From Phycisphaerae bacterium (GTDB lineage Bacteria > Planctomycetota > Phycisphaerae > UBA1845 > Fen-1342): DNA of 6,421 nt. The notes beneath the pieces are model-generated. The model was not told the origin of the DNA. It made no database searches and saw only the letters and a list, made by a program, of their open reading frames with translations. Numbering within the stretch: the stretch's first letter is position 1; each line of letters starts with the position of its first letter. The translations under genes were made by a program, and so were the position numbers. Shown one piece after another: positions 1 to 5,598 of the stretch. Location: NCBI GenBank assembly GCA_026984555.1, contig JALSRY010000787.1, positions 1-6,421 of the forward strand, in the 5' to 3' direction.

Positions 1-93
1 CCGGTGCCACAGGATGCTGGGAGATCCACCGGTTGCAAACCGGTGCCATAGGGTATCGGGGGGGACCACCGGTTGGAATCCGGGGCCACAGGG
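1..93. repeat. Tandem ~40-bp repeats with a palindromic core
   Basis: Three copies of one unit are visible: a partial copy at 1-13, a full copy at 26-53 and a diverged copy at 66-93, spaced 39 to 40 bp apart. The shared core reads CCACCGGTTG, then a second half ending in CGGTGCCAYAGGG. In the middle copy, 28-34 (ACCGGTT) and 38-44 (AACCGGT) are perfect inverted arms around GCA, and one further pair at 27/45 gives an 8-bp stem. The third copy has lost part of the symmetry. The array begins outside the window, so its full copy number is unknown. It has no link to a gene start that I can show and could be an intergenic repeat family or the degenerate end of a repetitive coding region. Confidence 0.75.
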
Positions 94-95
94 CA

Positions 96-147
96 ATCGC
101 GAACTCGATATCCCGCGATCCGGCCCGCTGTTTCCGGCTGGCGGGCC
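96..147. repeat. Two adjacent inverted repeats, possible terminator of an upstream gene
   Basis: ATCGCG (96-101) is inverted as CGCGAT (114-119) around 12 bases. Two bases later GGCCCGC (122-128) is inverted as GCGGGCC (141-147), also around 12 bases. Both stems are perfect. The second is followed by TTGCTC rather than a run of T, so it is at best a poor intrinsic terminator. It would suit the end of a rightward gene lying left of the window, which cannot be seen. Confidence 0.35.
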
Positions 148-227
148 TTGCTCACATTTCGGAGACAGTCCGCAACCGGTGGCTTTGCGATTGTCCTGCC
201 TGGCCTTCCGCCGAGTCCGGCCATCCA

Positions 228-256
228 AAGACAGCGGCATCCAAACGTGGTAGACT
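228..256 (+). promoter_or_regulatory. Candidate promoter of the sugar transferase, extended -10
   Basis: TAGACT at 251-256 differs from TATAAT at two positions and is preceded by TG one base upstream (248-249), the extended -10 arrangement. AAGACA at 228-233 matches TTGACA at four positions with the ideal 17-bp spacer. Only nine bases separate the box from the ATG at 266, so the transcript would start at or a few bases before the start codon. No Shine-Dalgarno sequence exists there, in agreement with a leaderless or near-leaderless mRNA. Confidence 0.5.
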
Positions 257-265
257 AGCGGCGTC

Positions 266-955
266 ATGCCGGAGAACCCGATTGCAACCCCCGTGCGGTT
301 GGCGGCGCCGCCGTCCTACTTCTGGCTCAAGGAGCGCATCGACGCCTACCTGGCGTTGGTGGGGCTCATGCTGACGGGGCCGCTCATGTTGCTGATCGCG
401 TGGTTGATCCGCCGGGACAGCCCGGGGCCGGCGTTTTTTCGGCAAACCCGCGCGGGGCATCTCGGCAAGCCCTTTACGCTGCTGAAGTTTCGCACGATGC
501 GCACCGATGCCGATCCGTATGGCGATTCTCCCGAGGACGGTCGCGACCCGCGGCTGACGCGGATTGGACGCTGGCTTCGGGAGCTAAGCCTGGACGAACT
601 ACCGCAGTTGATTTGTGTGCTTCGCGGGGACATGGCGTTGGTCGGCCCGCGGCCGCTATATGTGCAGCAGATGGCGGAATGGAACGCTCGCCAACGGGGA
701 CGGCTGCTGGTCAAGCCGGGGTTGACGGGGCTGGCACAAATCAACGGCCGCGGGGCGCTGACAATCGAAGAAAAACTCGAGTGGGATGTCCGTTACGTCG
801 AGACGGCCAGCCTGCGGCACGACCTGGGCATCATCTGGCACACGCTATTGCACGTGATAAGACGCTCGGGGATCTACGAGGTGCAGTATTCGCAGACGCG
901 CAAGCACCGCAGCACCGACTCGCCGGGCCGGGCTACGGCTCCGCCGGGGCCGTGA
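266..955 (+). CDS. Sugar-phosphate transferase (bacterial sugar transferase, small monotopic PGT)
   Basis: This 229-residue protein looks complete for the short, single-domain form of the family that transfers a sugar phosphate from a nucleotide sugar to undecaprenyl phosphate at the cytoplasmic membrane, the first step of many exopolysaccharide and O-antigen pathways. Visible in order: LKERID (21-26) leading into one hydrophobic segment (about 27-48, with Gly-Pro at 38-39 where the re-entrant helix would kink); DSPGPAFFRQTRAG (51-64); KFRTM (74-78); LSLDELPQL (107-115) with the Asp110-Glu111 catalytic pair; GDMALVGPRP (121-130); and KPGLTGLAQINGR (150-162). The tail after about 205 is Arg/Ser/Pro-rich and probably unstructured. 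There is no N-terminal multi-helix domain as in WbaP or WcaJ. The ATG at 266 lacks a Shine-Dalgarno site but sits just after an extended -10 box. The donor sugar cannot be told from sequence. The last 23 bp overlap the opposing TPR gene. Confidence 0.93.
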   Translation: MPENPIATPVRLAAPPSYFWLKERIDAYLALVGLMLTGPLMLLIAWLIRRDSPGPAFFRQTRAGHLGKPFTLLKFRTMRTDADPYGDSPEDGRDPRLTRIGRWLRELSLDELPQLICVLRGDMALVGPRPLYVQQMAEWNARQRGRLLVKPGLTGLAQINGRGALTIEEKLEWDVRYVETASLRHDLGIIWHTLLHVIRRSGIYEVQYSQTRKHRSTDSPGRATAPPGP

Positions 956-1892
956 GGTCGAGAAACGTCCGTGTCAGGTCGTCGTGGGGCCACGCCGCAG
1001 CCACATGACCGAACGCGGTGTGGGCGGCAACGAGCTTTCCCTGCTGGAACTCGAGGAATCCCAGGAGAAAATACAGATCGGGCGGCGCGGGGCGGCTCGC
1101 CAGGTACGTCCGCAGCCGCCCGGTACTCGCGGCCAGCGTACCGGGGACGGCGTAATACGTGTCGAGGTGCAAGTCGGCGTACGCCAGCCGGGGCTGTAAT
1201 CGCAGGGCCGCACGCAGCGCTTGCGCCGCCTGCGCATACTGCCCGCGTTCGAGCCGGGCTTGGGCCAGGTGGATGCGACACGCGGGATCACCTTGATTGA
1301 GATCGGCTGCCAGCCGCAATGTCGCAATCGCCCGCGCCGTGTCTCCGGCCCGCAACCGCTCAAGACCCGCCGTAAGCGCTTCGGCGTGCTGGCTGATGAG
1401 CTTGCGGCGGCGGCGGCGCATGTCGCGGACGTTGAAACGGTGTTGGCGTTCGAGGCGATCGTAGTGTCGCCAGGCCTCGTAACGGTTGTCCCAGTAACGC
1501 CGCCACTGGTCCGGACTGTAGCCCTGCCCATAACCGCCATAGCCATAGTCCCAATACGCCGGTGGGGGATAGCCGTAAGGATACGACATGTAGCCGCGAA
1601 ACCGGCGCCGGAAACCACGCGAGCGCGCGTGGAGCCGGCCGCGACCGACGCGCTGACTCCGCGCCCGTTCGACGCCGACATCCGATTCGCTCGCCCCTGG
1701 AACAGTCTGCACACGCATCGGCGCCGGCGTGGACACCGATCGGCGAACCGAGCAATGCGCCCCTGGCTGGGGCGTCTGATTGGCAACAACCTGGCGCTCG
1801 TGGGCAGGTGGGTCGGCAGCCTGAACCGGAAACACGGGAAGAATCACCAAGGCGGTGCCGATGGCGCTGGTGCGAAAGGCGCGTGTGAACAT
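933..1892 (-). CDS. Exported TPR-repeat protein with Arg-rich and Tyr/Gly-rich middle
   Basis: The 319-residue product begins with a signal peptide: Arg4 and Arg7, a hydrophobic stretch (about 11-23) and a likely cut after VQA (residue 25), so it probably acts in the periplasm or at the surface. Residues 26-75 are low complexity. Residues 75-100 are Arg-rich (11 Arg in 26) and 101-125 are Tyr/Gly/Pro-rich (9 Tyr in 25). Residues 127-164 are charged and end in five Arg and a Lys (159-164). From about 170 the protein has TPR-like helical pairs (about 171-202 and 203-236, with ERGQYAQAAQALRAAL typical of the fold; a third about 272-300). The start is firm: AGGAGG at 1904-1899, six bases from the ATG at 1892; the open frame upstream to 2135 lacks such a signal. 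TPRs mediate protein-protein contacts; no partner or enzyme activity is indicated. It ends inside the opposing sugar transferase gene. Confidence 0.85.
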   Translation of the reverse strand: MFTRAFRTSAIGTALVILPVFPVQAADPPAHERQVVANQTPQPGAHCSVRRSVSTPAPMRVQTVPGASESDVGVERARSQRVGRGRLHARSRGFRRRFRGYMSYPYGYPPPAYWDYGYGGYGQGYSPDQWRRYWDNRYEAWRHYDRLERQHRFNVRDMRRRRRKLISQHAEALTAGLERLRAGDTARAIATLRLAADLNQGDPACRIHLAQARLERGQYAQAAQALRAALRLQPRLAYADLHLDTYYAVPGTLAASTGRLRTYLASRPAPPDLYFLLGFLEFQQGKLVAAHTAFGHVAAAWPHDDLTRTFLDLTAPAEP

Positions 1893-1960
1893 GGCAAACC
1901 TCCTGTCCACTCCCTCAGCTTGTACAAACGATCGTAGCTTTCGTGACCGCGGGATGCACG

Positions 1961-1984
1961 AAAAAACGCCGAAAGCGGTTTCGG
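1961..1984 (-). terminator. Terminator-like hairpin in the TPR gene leader region
   Basis: Read on the minus strand, CCGAAA (1984-1979), a CCGC loop and TTTCGG (1974-1969) form a six-pair stem followed, after CG, by six T (1966-1961). This is the layout of an intrinsic terminator, although the stem is short. It lies about 70 bases upstream of the TPR start codon and no minus-strand gene precedes it. It could block antisense transcription coming from the ATP-grasp side, or act as an attenuator if the TPR transcript starts further upstream. Confidence 0.4.
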
Positions 1985-2348
1985 GCCGCGGGAACGGCGG
2001 TGGTAGACCTTCCGACAAACAGGGAGAAGCGAACCTGAAACCCGCGCGGTCCCCGAGTGGGCGTTTCCCGGCCGACCAAAAGCAGCCGGCCTCCCGGGCT
2101 GCCGACAGACAGCATGCCGGCGGCCCAGACGCCAAGGAGGCGGGCTGGCCCCGCTTGGTCGTCGTCGGGGACGTTCGATGGGTTTCCGCGTGTGGTGAGG
2201 TTCTGGCCTCGCCGTTGCCGGGTTGTGTGCGGAACGTCGTCGATCCTGTGGCGACCGGGTTTTACCGGACGTTGCTGGATCGGGTGCGGCCGCGAAGCTA
2301 AGGTATCGGTTTTTCGTTCCGGCTGGGGCATGATTCAGCCGATGCGTG

Positions 2349-2354
2349 TATAAT
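2349..2354 (+). promoter_or_regulatory. Consensus -10 box (TATAAT) of the ATP-grasp gene
   Basis: A perfect TATAAT is followed by seven bases and then ATG (2362). Transcription would therefore begin at about 2360-2362, giving a leaderless mRNA. No good -35 hexamer is seen 16 to 18 bp upstream, where the sequence is G-rich. The box overlaps the in-frame ATG at 2353, which argues that 2362 is the true start codon. Confidence 0.5.
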
Positions 2355-2361
2355 GAATACG

Positions 2362-3411
2362 ATGGTGAATCCTTCTGCCACATCAAGGACGATTACGCTG
2401 CTCGTCACGTGCGTGGGGCGGCGCGTGGAGCTGCTCCAGGCGTTTCGCGCCGCCGCACAACGACTGGGTATCGGGTTGCGTCTGGTTGGGTCTGACACGA
2501 CCGCCACGGCGCCGGCGTTGCACTGCGCCGACGAAAAGGTGCTTGTGCCGCCGATCGGCGAGCCGGGCTACATACCCGCGTTGCTCGATACGGTGAGCCG
2601 GTTCGCGGTCGATGCGCTGATTCCGACGATCGACACGGACTTGTTGGTTTTGAGTAAGCACCGGGCGGATTTTGAACGGGCGGGGTGCCGGCCGCTGATC
2701 GCCGAGCCCGACGTCATCAACATTTGCCGTGACAAGATCTTGACCTACCAGTTTCTGACCGAGCACAAGATCGACACGCCGGCGACGTTCACCCCCGATG
2801 CGATTCGCGAACTTTCCGAGCGGCGGTTTCCCTACTTCATCAAACCGCGTTACGGCAGCGCCAGCCTCAAGGTCAACAAGATCGAGGACGAGCGCGACCT
2901 GGAGTATTACCTGGCCAAGATCGGCGAGCCGATCGTCCAGGAGTTCGTCGACGGTCTCGAACACACACTCGATGTCTACGTCGGGCTGACGGGGCAGGTG
3001 CGTTGCGTCGTGCCGCGGGCGCGCTGGCAGGTTCGTGGGGGAGAGGTTTCCAAAGGCGTGGTCATCAAGGATCTCGACGTCATGAACGCCGGTCGCGTGG
3101 TCGTCGAGCGGCTGGGGGATTCGGTTCGCGGTCTGGTGACGCTCCAGTGCATCGTCACCGCCGACCGCCGCATCCGGTTCATCGAGATCAATCCGCGTTT
3201 CGGCGGCGGCGCGCCGCTGGGGATCGCCGCGGGAGCGGACTACCCGGCGTGGTTGTTGCAGGAACTGTGTGGTCAGACACCGGCGATTTCGTTCGACGGT
3301 TTTCGCCACGGGTTGTGCATGTTGCGCTACGACTGGTCGTGTTTTCTGCCGTTCGACGATTTGCACCCCCGCCTCGTCCCGCCGCTGGGGCCGTTTCCGC
3401 AGTGGCAGTGA
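2362..3411 (+). CDS. ATP-grasp ligase, carbamoyl-phosphate-synthase-like, substrate unknown
   Basis: The 349-residue protein has the architecture of single-chain ATP-grasp ligases, which activate a carboxylate as an acyl phosphate and join it to an amine or similar acceptor. An N-terminal Rossmann-like preATP-grasp domain (about 10-120) contains TCVGRRVELL (16-25) and LIPTIDTDLL (87-96). The grasp domain follows: CRDK (122-125); FIKPRYGSASLKV (159-171) with the nucleotide-binding Lys161 and glycine/serine loop; QEFVDGLEHTLDVYV (193-207); and FIEINPRFGGGAPL (273-286), whose Glu275 and Asn277 would bind Mg2+. The C-terminal part (about 295-349) covers the remaining lid. It resembles ligases found in polysaccharide loci and PylC/carbamoyl-phosphate-synthase relatives more than D-Ala-D-Ala ligase. 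The nearby sugar transferase and ManC suggest, but do not prove, a role in modifying a glycan. The start at 2362 is chosen because TATAAT overlaps the earlier ATG at 2353. Confidence 0.85.
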   Translation: MVNPSATSRTITLLVTCVGRRVELLQAFRAAAQRLGIGLRLVGSDTTATAPALHCADEKVLVPPIGEPGYIPALLDTVSRFAVDALIPTIDTDLLVLSKHRADFERAGCRPLIAEPDVINICRDKILTYQFLTEHKIDTPATFTPDAIRELSERRFPYFIKPRYGSASLKVNKIEDERDLEYYLAKIGEPIVQEFVDGLEHTLDVYVGLTGQVRCVVPRARWQVRGGEVSKGVVIKDLDVMNAGRVVVERLGDSVRGLVTLQCIVTADRRIRFIEINPRFGGGAPLGIAAGADYPAWLLQELCGQTPAISFDGFRHGLCMLRYDWSCFLPFDDLHPRLVPPLGPFPQWQ

Positions 3412-3444
3412 GTACGCGACGGCCGGCCGGAGCCGCTTCTTTTC

Positions 3445-4512
3445 CTATTCGAATCGCTCGCCGAACCGCTGCCGGCGCGCGGCGGCGAGTTCCTTGATGC
3501 GTTGTTCGTAGTCACGCGGGCAGATCAGCGTCGCGTCGTCGCCCTGAACAACGATGACATCGCTCATCCCGGCGAGCAGGATCAGGTGGTTGCTCTGGCT
3601 GACGATGATGTTGTCGCGTCCTTCGACGACCAGCGAATACGGCGCCGCTTCCACGTTGCCCGCTTCGTCGGGTTTGTACAGCGTCGCCATCGCCGACCAC
3701 GAACCCAGGTCGATCCACCGGCAATTCATTTCGACCGTGAGCACGTCGCGGGCTTTCTCCATGACGCCATAGTCGATCGAAATCCTCGGAAGTTGCTCGA
3801 AGCGCGCGGCGCGTTCGGCGTGGTCGGCGTCGTTCCAGCGGCCGGCGAGTTCGGCGAGCAGCCGGTGGTTGTCGGGCAGGCACCGGGCCAGCTCGGCCAG
3901 AATGGCGGACGTGCGCCACGCGAACATGCCGCTGTTCCAGAAATATTCGCCGGTCTCGACGTACCGGCGGGCGGTCGCCTCGTCGGGTTTTTCCTTGAAC
4001 GCGCGCACGTAGTAGGTTCGTTCGCCGACCGGATCGCCACGGTGGATGTACCCGTAGCCGGTGTGGGGGCCGTCCGGGATGATCCCGAAGGTGACGAGGC
4101 TCTCGGCGAACTGCTGGGCCGCGGAAATCCCGATGTCGATGGCCGCCGCGAACTCGTCGCGCGGACGAATGAGGTGGTCGGCGGTGAATACGCCCATGAT
4201 CGCGTCAGGATCGCGCCGGGCGATGAGCATGGCGCCGAGACCGATGGCGTTGGCGGTATCGCGCCCGATCGGCTCCCCGATCAGGTTTTCGGGCGGTACA
4301 TCGGGCAATTGCTCGGCGACCTGGTCGAGGTAATCCGCCGACGTGATGACCCAGATGCACTCGGGTTCGAACAGGCCCTCGAGCCGGCGGCGGGCGTGTT
4401 GCAGCAGCGAAGCTCCCTCGAAGATCGGCAGCAGTTGTTTGGGGCGCAAGCGGCGGCTGAGCGGCCAAAGCCGCGTCCCGGAACCACCGGCCATGATGAG
4501 CGCGTGTCGCAT
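3445..4512 (-). CDS. manC: Mannose-1-phosphate guanylyltransferase (GDP-mannose pyrophosphorylase)
   Basis: This enzyme makes GDP-mannose from mannose-1-phosphate and GTP in the cytoplasm, supplying mannose, and through it fucose or rhamnose derivatives, for glycans. The 355-residue sequence carries the nucleotidyltransferase signature GGSGTRLWPLSR (9-20) with Lys25 in RPKQLLP; GEPIGRDTANAIG (79-91); FTADHLI (109-115); GYGYI (152-156); FKEKP (172-176); NSGMFAWR (193-200); and SIDYGVMEK (245-253). The C-terminal part from about 265 (DLGSWSAM) is the short beta-helix-like domain. The length is that of single-function forms; the phosphomannose isomerase domain of the ~470-residue AlgA/ManC type is absent. 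The start is set by AGGAGG at 4525-4520, seven bases from the ATG at 4512; the open frame extends to 4626 without comparable signals. The gene stands alone, convergent with the ATP-grasp gene 33 bp away, so mannose-1-phosphate must come from enzymes encoded elsewhere. Confidence 0.95.
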   Translation of the reverse strand: MRHALIMAGGSGTRLWPLSRRLRPKQLLPIFEGASLLQHARRRLEGLFEPECIWVITSADYLDQVAEQLPDVPPENLIGEPIGRDTANAIGLGAMLIARRDPDAIMGVFTADHLIRPRDEFAAAIDIGISAAQQFAESLVTFGIIPDGPHTGYGYIHRGDPVGERTYYVRAFKEKPDEATARRYVETGEYFWNSGMFAWRTSAILAELARCLPDNHRLLAELAGRWNDADHAERAARFEQLPRISIDYGVMEKARDVLTVEMNCRWIDLGSWSAMATLYKPDEAGNVEAAPYSLVVEGRDNIIVSQSNHLILLAGMSDVIVVQGDDATLICPRDYEQRIKELAAARRQRFGERFE

Positions 4513-4533
4513 CGGTGTGCCTCCTGTGGAAAC

Positions 4534-4566
4534 CCGGGCGTCCTCCCGGCGACGCGTGTGATTGTA
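4534..4566 (-). promoter_or_regulatory. manC promoter -10 and leader hairpin
   Basis: On the minus strand TACAAT (4566-4561) matches the -10 consensus at five of six positions and would start a leader of about 42 bases carrying the AGGAGG site. No good -35 is present; the 17-bp-spaced hexamer reads AGTACG. The leader holds a five-pair hairpin (CCGGG 4534-4538 with CCCGG 4545-4549) ending eight bases before the Shine-Dalgarno site. A six-pair inverted repeat (GCGGGC 4579-4584 with GCCCGC 4597-4602) covers the -35 position and could be an operator. Confidence 0.5.
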
Positions 4567-4723
4567 CCCCAACCTCGCGCGGGCGTACTGCGTGCTGCCC
4601 GCCCTTGAGGCGGATAACACGCCCACGACACCCGCCGGAGAACCCGGCGCCCGGACGGATTCGGAAGCCCACCGGGCCTCGTTGGCCCGCCGACGGCGGG
4701 TGATGTGCCTGGCCGGCTCGGGC

Positions 4724-4751
4724 TTGTCGCCGCCATCACGCGGGCGATAAT
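4724..4751 (+). promoter_or_regulatory. Candidate promoter of the HD-domain gene
   Basis: TTGTCG (4724-4729) and GATAAT (4746-4751) are separated by 16 bp and match the -35 and -10 consensus at four and five positions. Transcription would start near 4758, giving a leader of about 43 bases with AAAGGA at 4785-4790, ten bases before the ATG. Confidence 0.5.
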
Positions 4752-4800
4752 GGCGTCTGGTCCGTAATCACAGGCTCCCCGAACAAAGGAATTCCAAGCG

Positions 4801-5370
4801 ATGCGCGACGATATCCGAGCCATTTTCCCCGAGATCGAACAGATTTCCCAAACGGAGCTGCGCGAGAAGGTCATCGACGTTTGGGTCGATTCGCTGACCA
4901 GCGGCGGCTGGACGGTCGAGGAGCTCAAGGCCATTCCATTCACCCTGCTCGCCGGCGACATCGACATCCGTTTTCTCGAACACGTGCGTACCTGTTGCCG
5001 CATGTGCATCGCGCTGTACGACGTGCTCAAAGACGCCTACGGTGACCGCGTACCGCTGCATCGCGACCACCTGATCGCCGGGGCATTGCTGGCCGACGTG
5101 GGCAAGCCGATCGAGTACGTCAAAGGCGCCGACGGCACGCCCGCCAAGGGTACGCGCGGCGATATGCTGCGCCACCCGTTCAGCGGGGTGGGGATGTGCT
5201 GGAAGCACGGCCTGCCGGACGAGGTCATGCACATCGTCGCCACGCATAGCAAGGAGGGCGACCACGTGCAGCGCACGCTCGAGTCGATCATTTTTCATCA
5301 CGTCGATTTCGTGGATTTCGACATCGCCTGTGCGCTGGGGCACAAGAGCAGCCGGAAGGCCGGCGCGTAG
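4801..5370 (+). CDS. HD-superfamily protein with an Ala-Asp in place of the His-Asp pair
   Basis: The HD superfamily holds metal-dependent phosphohydrolases acting on nucleotides or other phosphoesters. The 189-residue protein shows the spaced pattern of such a domain: His61 in FLEHVRTC; HLIAGALLADVGKPIEYV (90-107), which aligns with the usual LLHDIGK motif; His125 in RHPFSGVGM; GLPDEVMHIVATHSKEGD (137-154) with His144 and His149; and HHVDFVDFD (166-174). The central motif reads Ala98-Asp99 rather than His-Asp, while the Asp-x-Gly-Lys that follows is intact. One metal ligand of the classical site is therefore missing, though the many other His and Asp residues could still bind metal. AAAGGA ten bases upstream and a promoter-like element support the start. 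The gene stands alone, divergent from manC and convergent with the histone-like gene. I do not recognise a named family; hydrolysis of a cytoplasmic phosphoester is a guess. Confidence 0.8.
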   Translation: MRDDIRAIFPEIEQISQTELREKVIDVWVDSLTSGGWTVEELKAIPFTLLAGDIDIRFLEHVRTCCRMCIALYDVLKDAYGDRVPLHRDHLIAGALLADVGKPIEYVKGADGTPAKGTRGDMLRHPFSGVGMCWKHGLPDEVMHIVATHSKEGDHVQRTLESIIFHHVDFVDFDIACALGHKSSRKAGA

Positions 5371-5418
5371 GAAGTAGGGGAAACACATCTTCCGGCTCGC
5401 GTCAGCGCGCAAGAAACA

Positions 5419-5522
5419 CCCTGGGGGCGACCCACGCAGCAACTCGGCTACGCGCCGCGATCGGCCGGACAAAGCACGGCCCGACGAGCGGGAAACCGAA
5501 GCTGTGTGTGTCGCCCCCAGGG
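5419..5522. repeat. 104-nt element with 22-nt inverted arms, candidate structured RNA or mobile remnant
   Basis: The arms 5419-5440 and 5501-5522 are inverted copies matching at 20 of 22 positions; the outer 13 (CCCTGGGGGCGAC) are perfect. One of the two differences is a G-U pair when the plus strand is transcribed. The 60-nt interior can extend the rod: TCGG (5444-5447) with CCGA (5496-5499), CCGC (5455-5458) with GCGG (5488-5491), and a tip stem TCGGCCG (5461-5467) with 5477-5484 carrying one bulge and a 9-nt loop. It lies between the convergent HD and histone-like genes. No T run follows on the plus strand. On the minus strand it is followed by TGTTTCTT, so it might end transcripts coming from smc. 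No clear target duplication flanks it, so an insertion element is unproven. Confidence 0.75.
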
Positions 5523-5598
5523 GCAACGCCGCGAGTCCGGACCGGGCGACGCGCAAGGCGTCACGGTTGTGGCGGTCCGGCTCAACCCAGCCGCCGCG

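Larger units (their letters stand above)
1893..2361. other. Gene-free divergent spacer
   Basis: These 469 bases separate the divergent TPR and ATP-grasp genes. Open frames here are antisense or GC-driven and encode nothing recognisable. What can be seen is the AGGAGG site of the TPR gene (1899-1904), a terminator-like hairpin on the minus strand (1961-1984), an imperfect hairpin around 2122-2150 (GCC AAGGA GGC at its tip) and the TATAAT box at 2349-2354. A minus-strand TACAAG (1926-1921) could be a weak -10 for the TPR gene, but no good -35 accompanies it. The length is generous for two promoters, so an unannotated small RNA is possible but not shown. Confidence 0.6.

Noticed and set aside
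1..93. CRISPR array
   Set aside because: The units are directly adjacent and about 40 bp in period, without constant repeats alternating with unique spacers, and no cas gene is present.
1221..1937. Plus-strand open frame of 238 codons
   Set aside because: Antisense to the TPR gene, which has a signal peptide, TPR pattern and AGGAGG.
1893..2135. Upstream extension of the TPR reading frame by 81 codons
   Set aside because: It would bury the signal peptide inside the protein and ignore the strong Shine-Dalgarno site at 1899-1904.
2057..2353. 98-codon plus-strand frame in the divergent spacer
   Set aside because: No Shine-Dalgarno site, no motif, composition typical of non-coding GC-rich DNA.
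2383..3366. Minus-strand open frame of 327 codons
   Set aside because: Antisense to the ATP-grasp gene, Arg/Gln-rich composition without any recognisable motif.
3420..3446. Possible terminator between the ATP-grasp and manC genes (CGGC/GCCG stem followed by CTTCTTTTCC)
   Set aside because: The stem has only four pairs and competing self-complementary GGCCGGCC registers; too weak to annotate.
3502..4608. Plus-strand open frame of 368 codons
   Set aside because: Fully antisense to manC, whose motifs and Shine-Dalgarno site are clear. Long antisense frames are expected at this GC content.
5419..5522. SRP (4.5S) or 6S RNA
   Set aside because: The hairpin shape is reminiscent, but the conserved SRP tip residues are not found and the length is too short for a typical 6S RNA.
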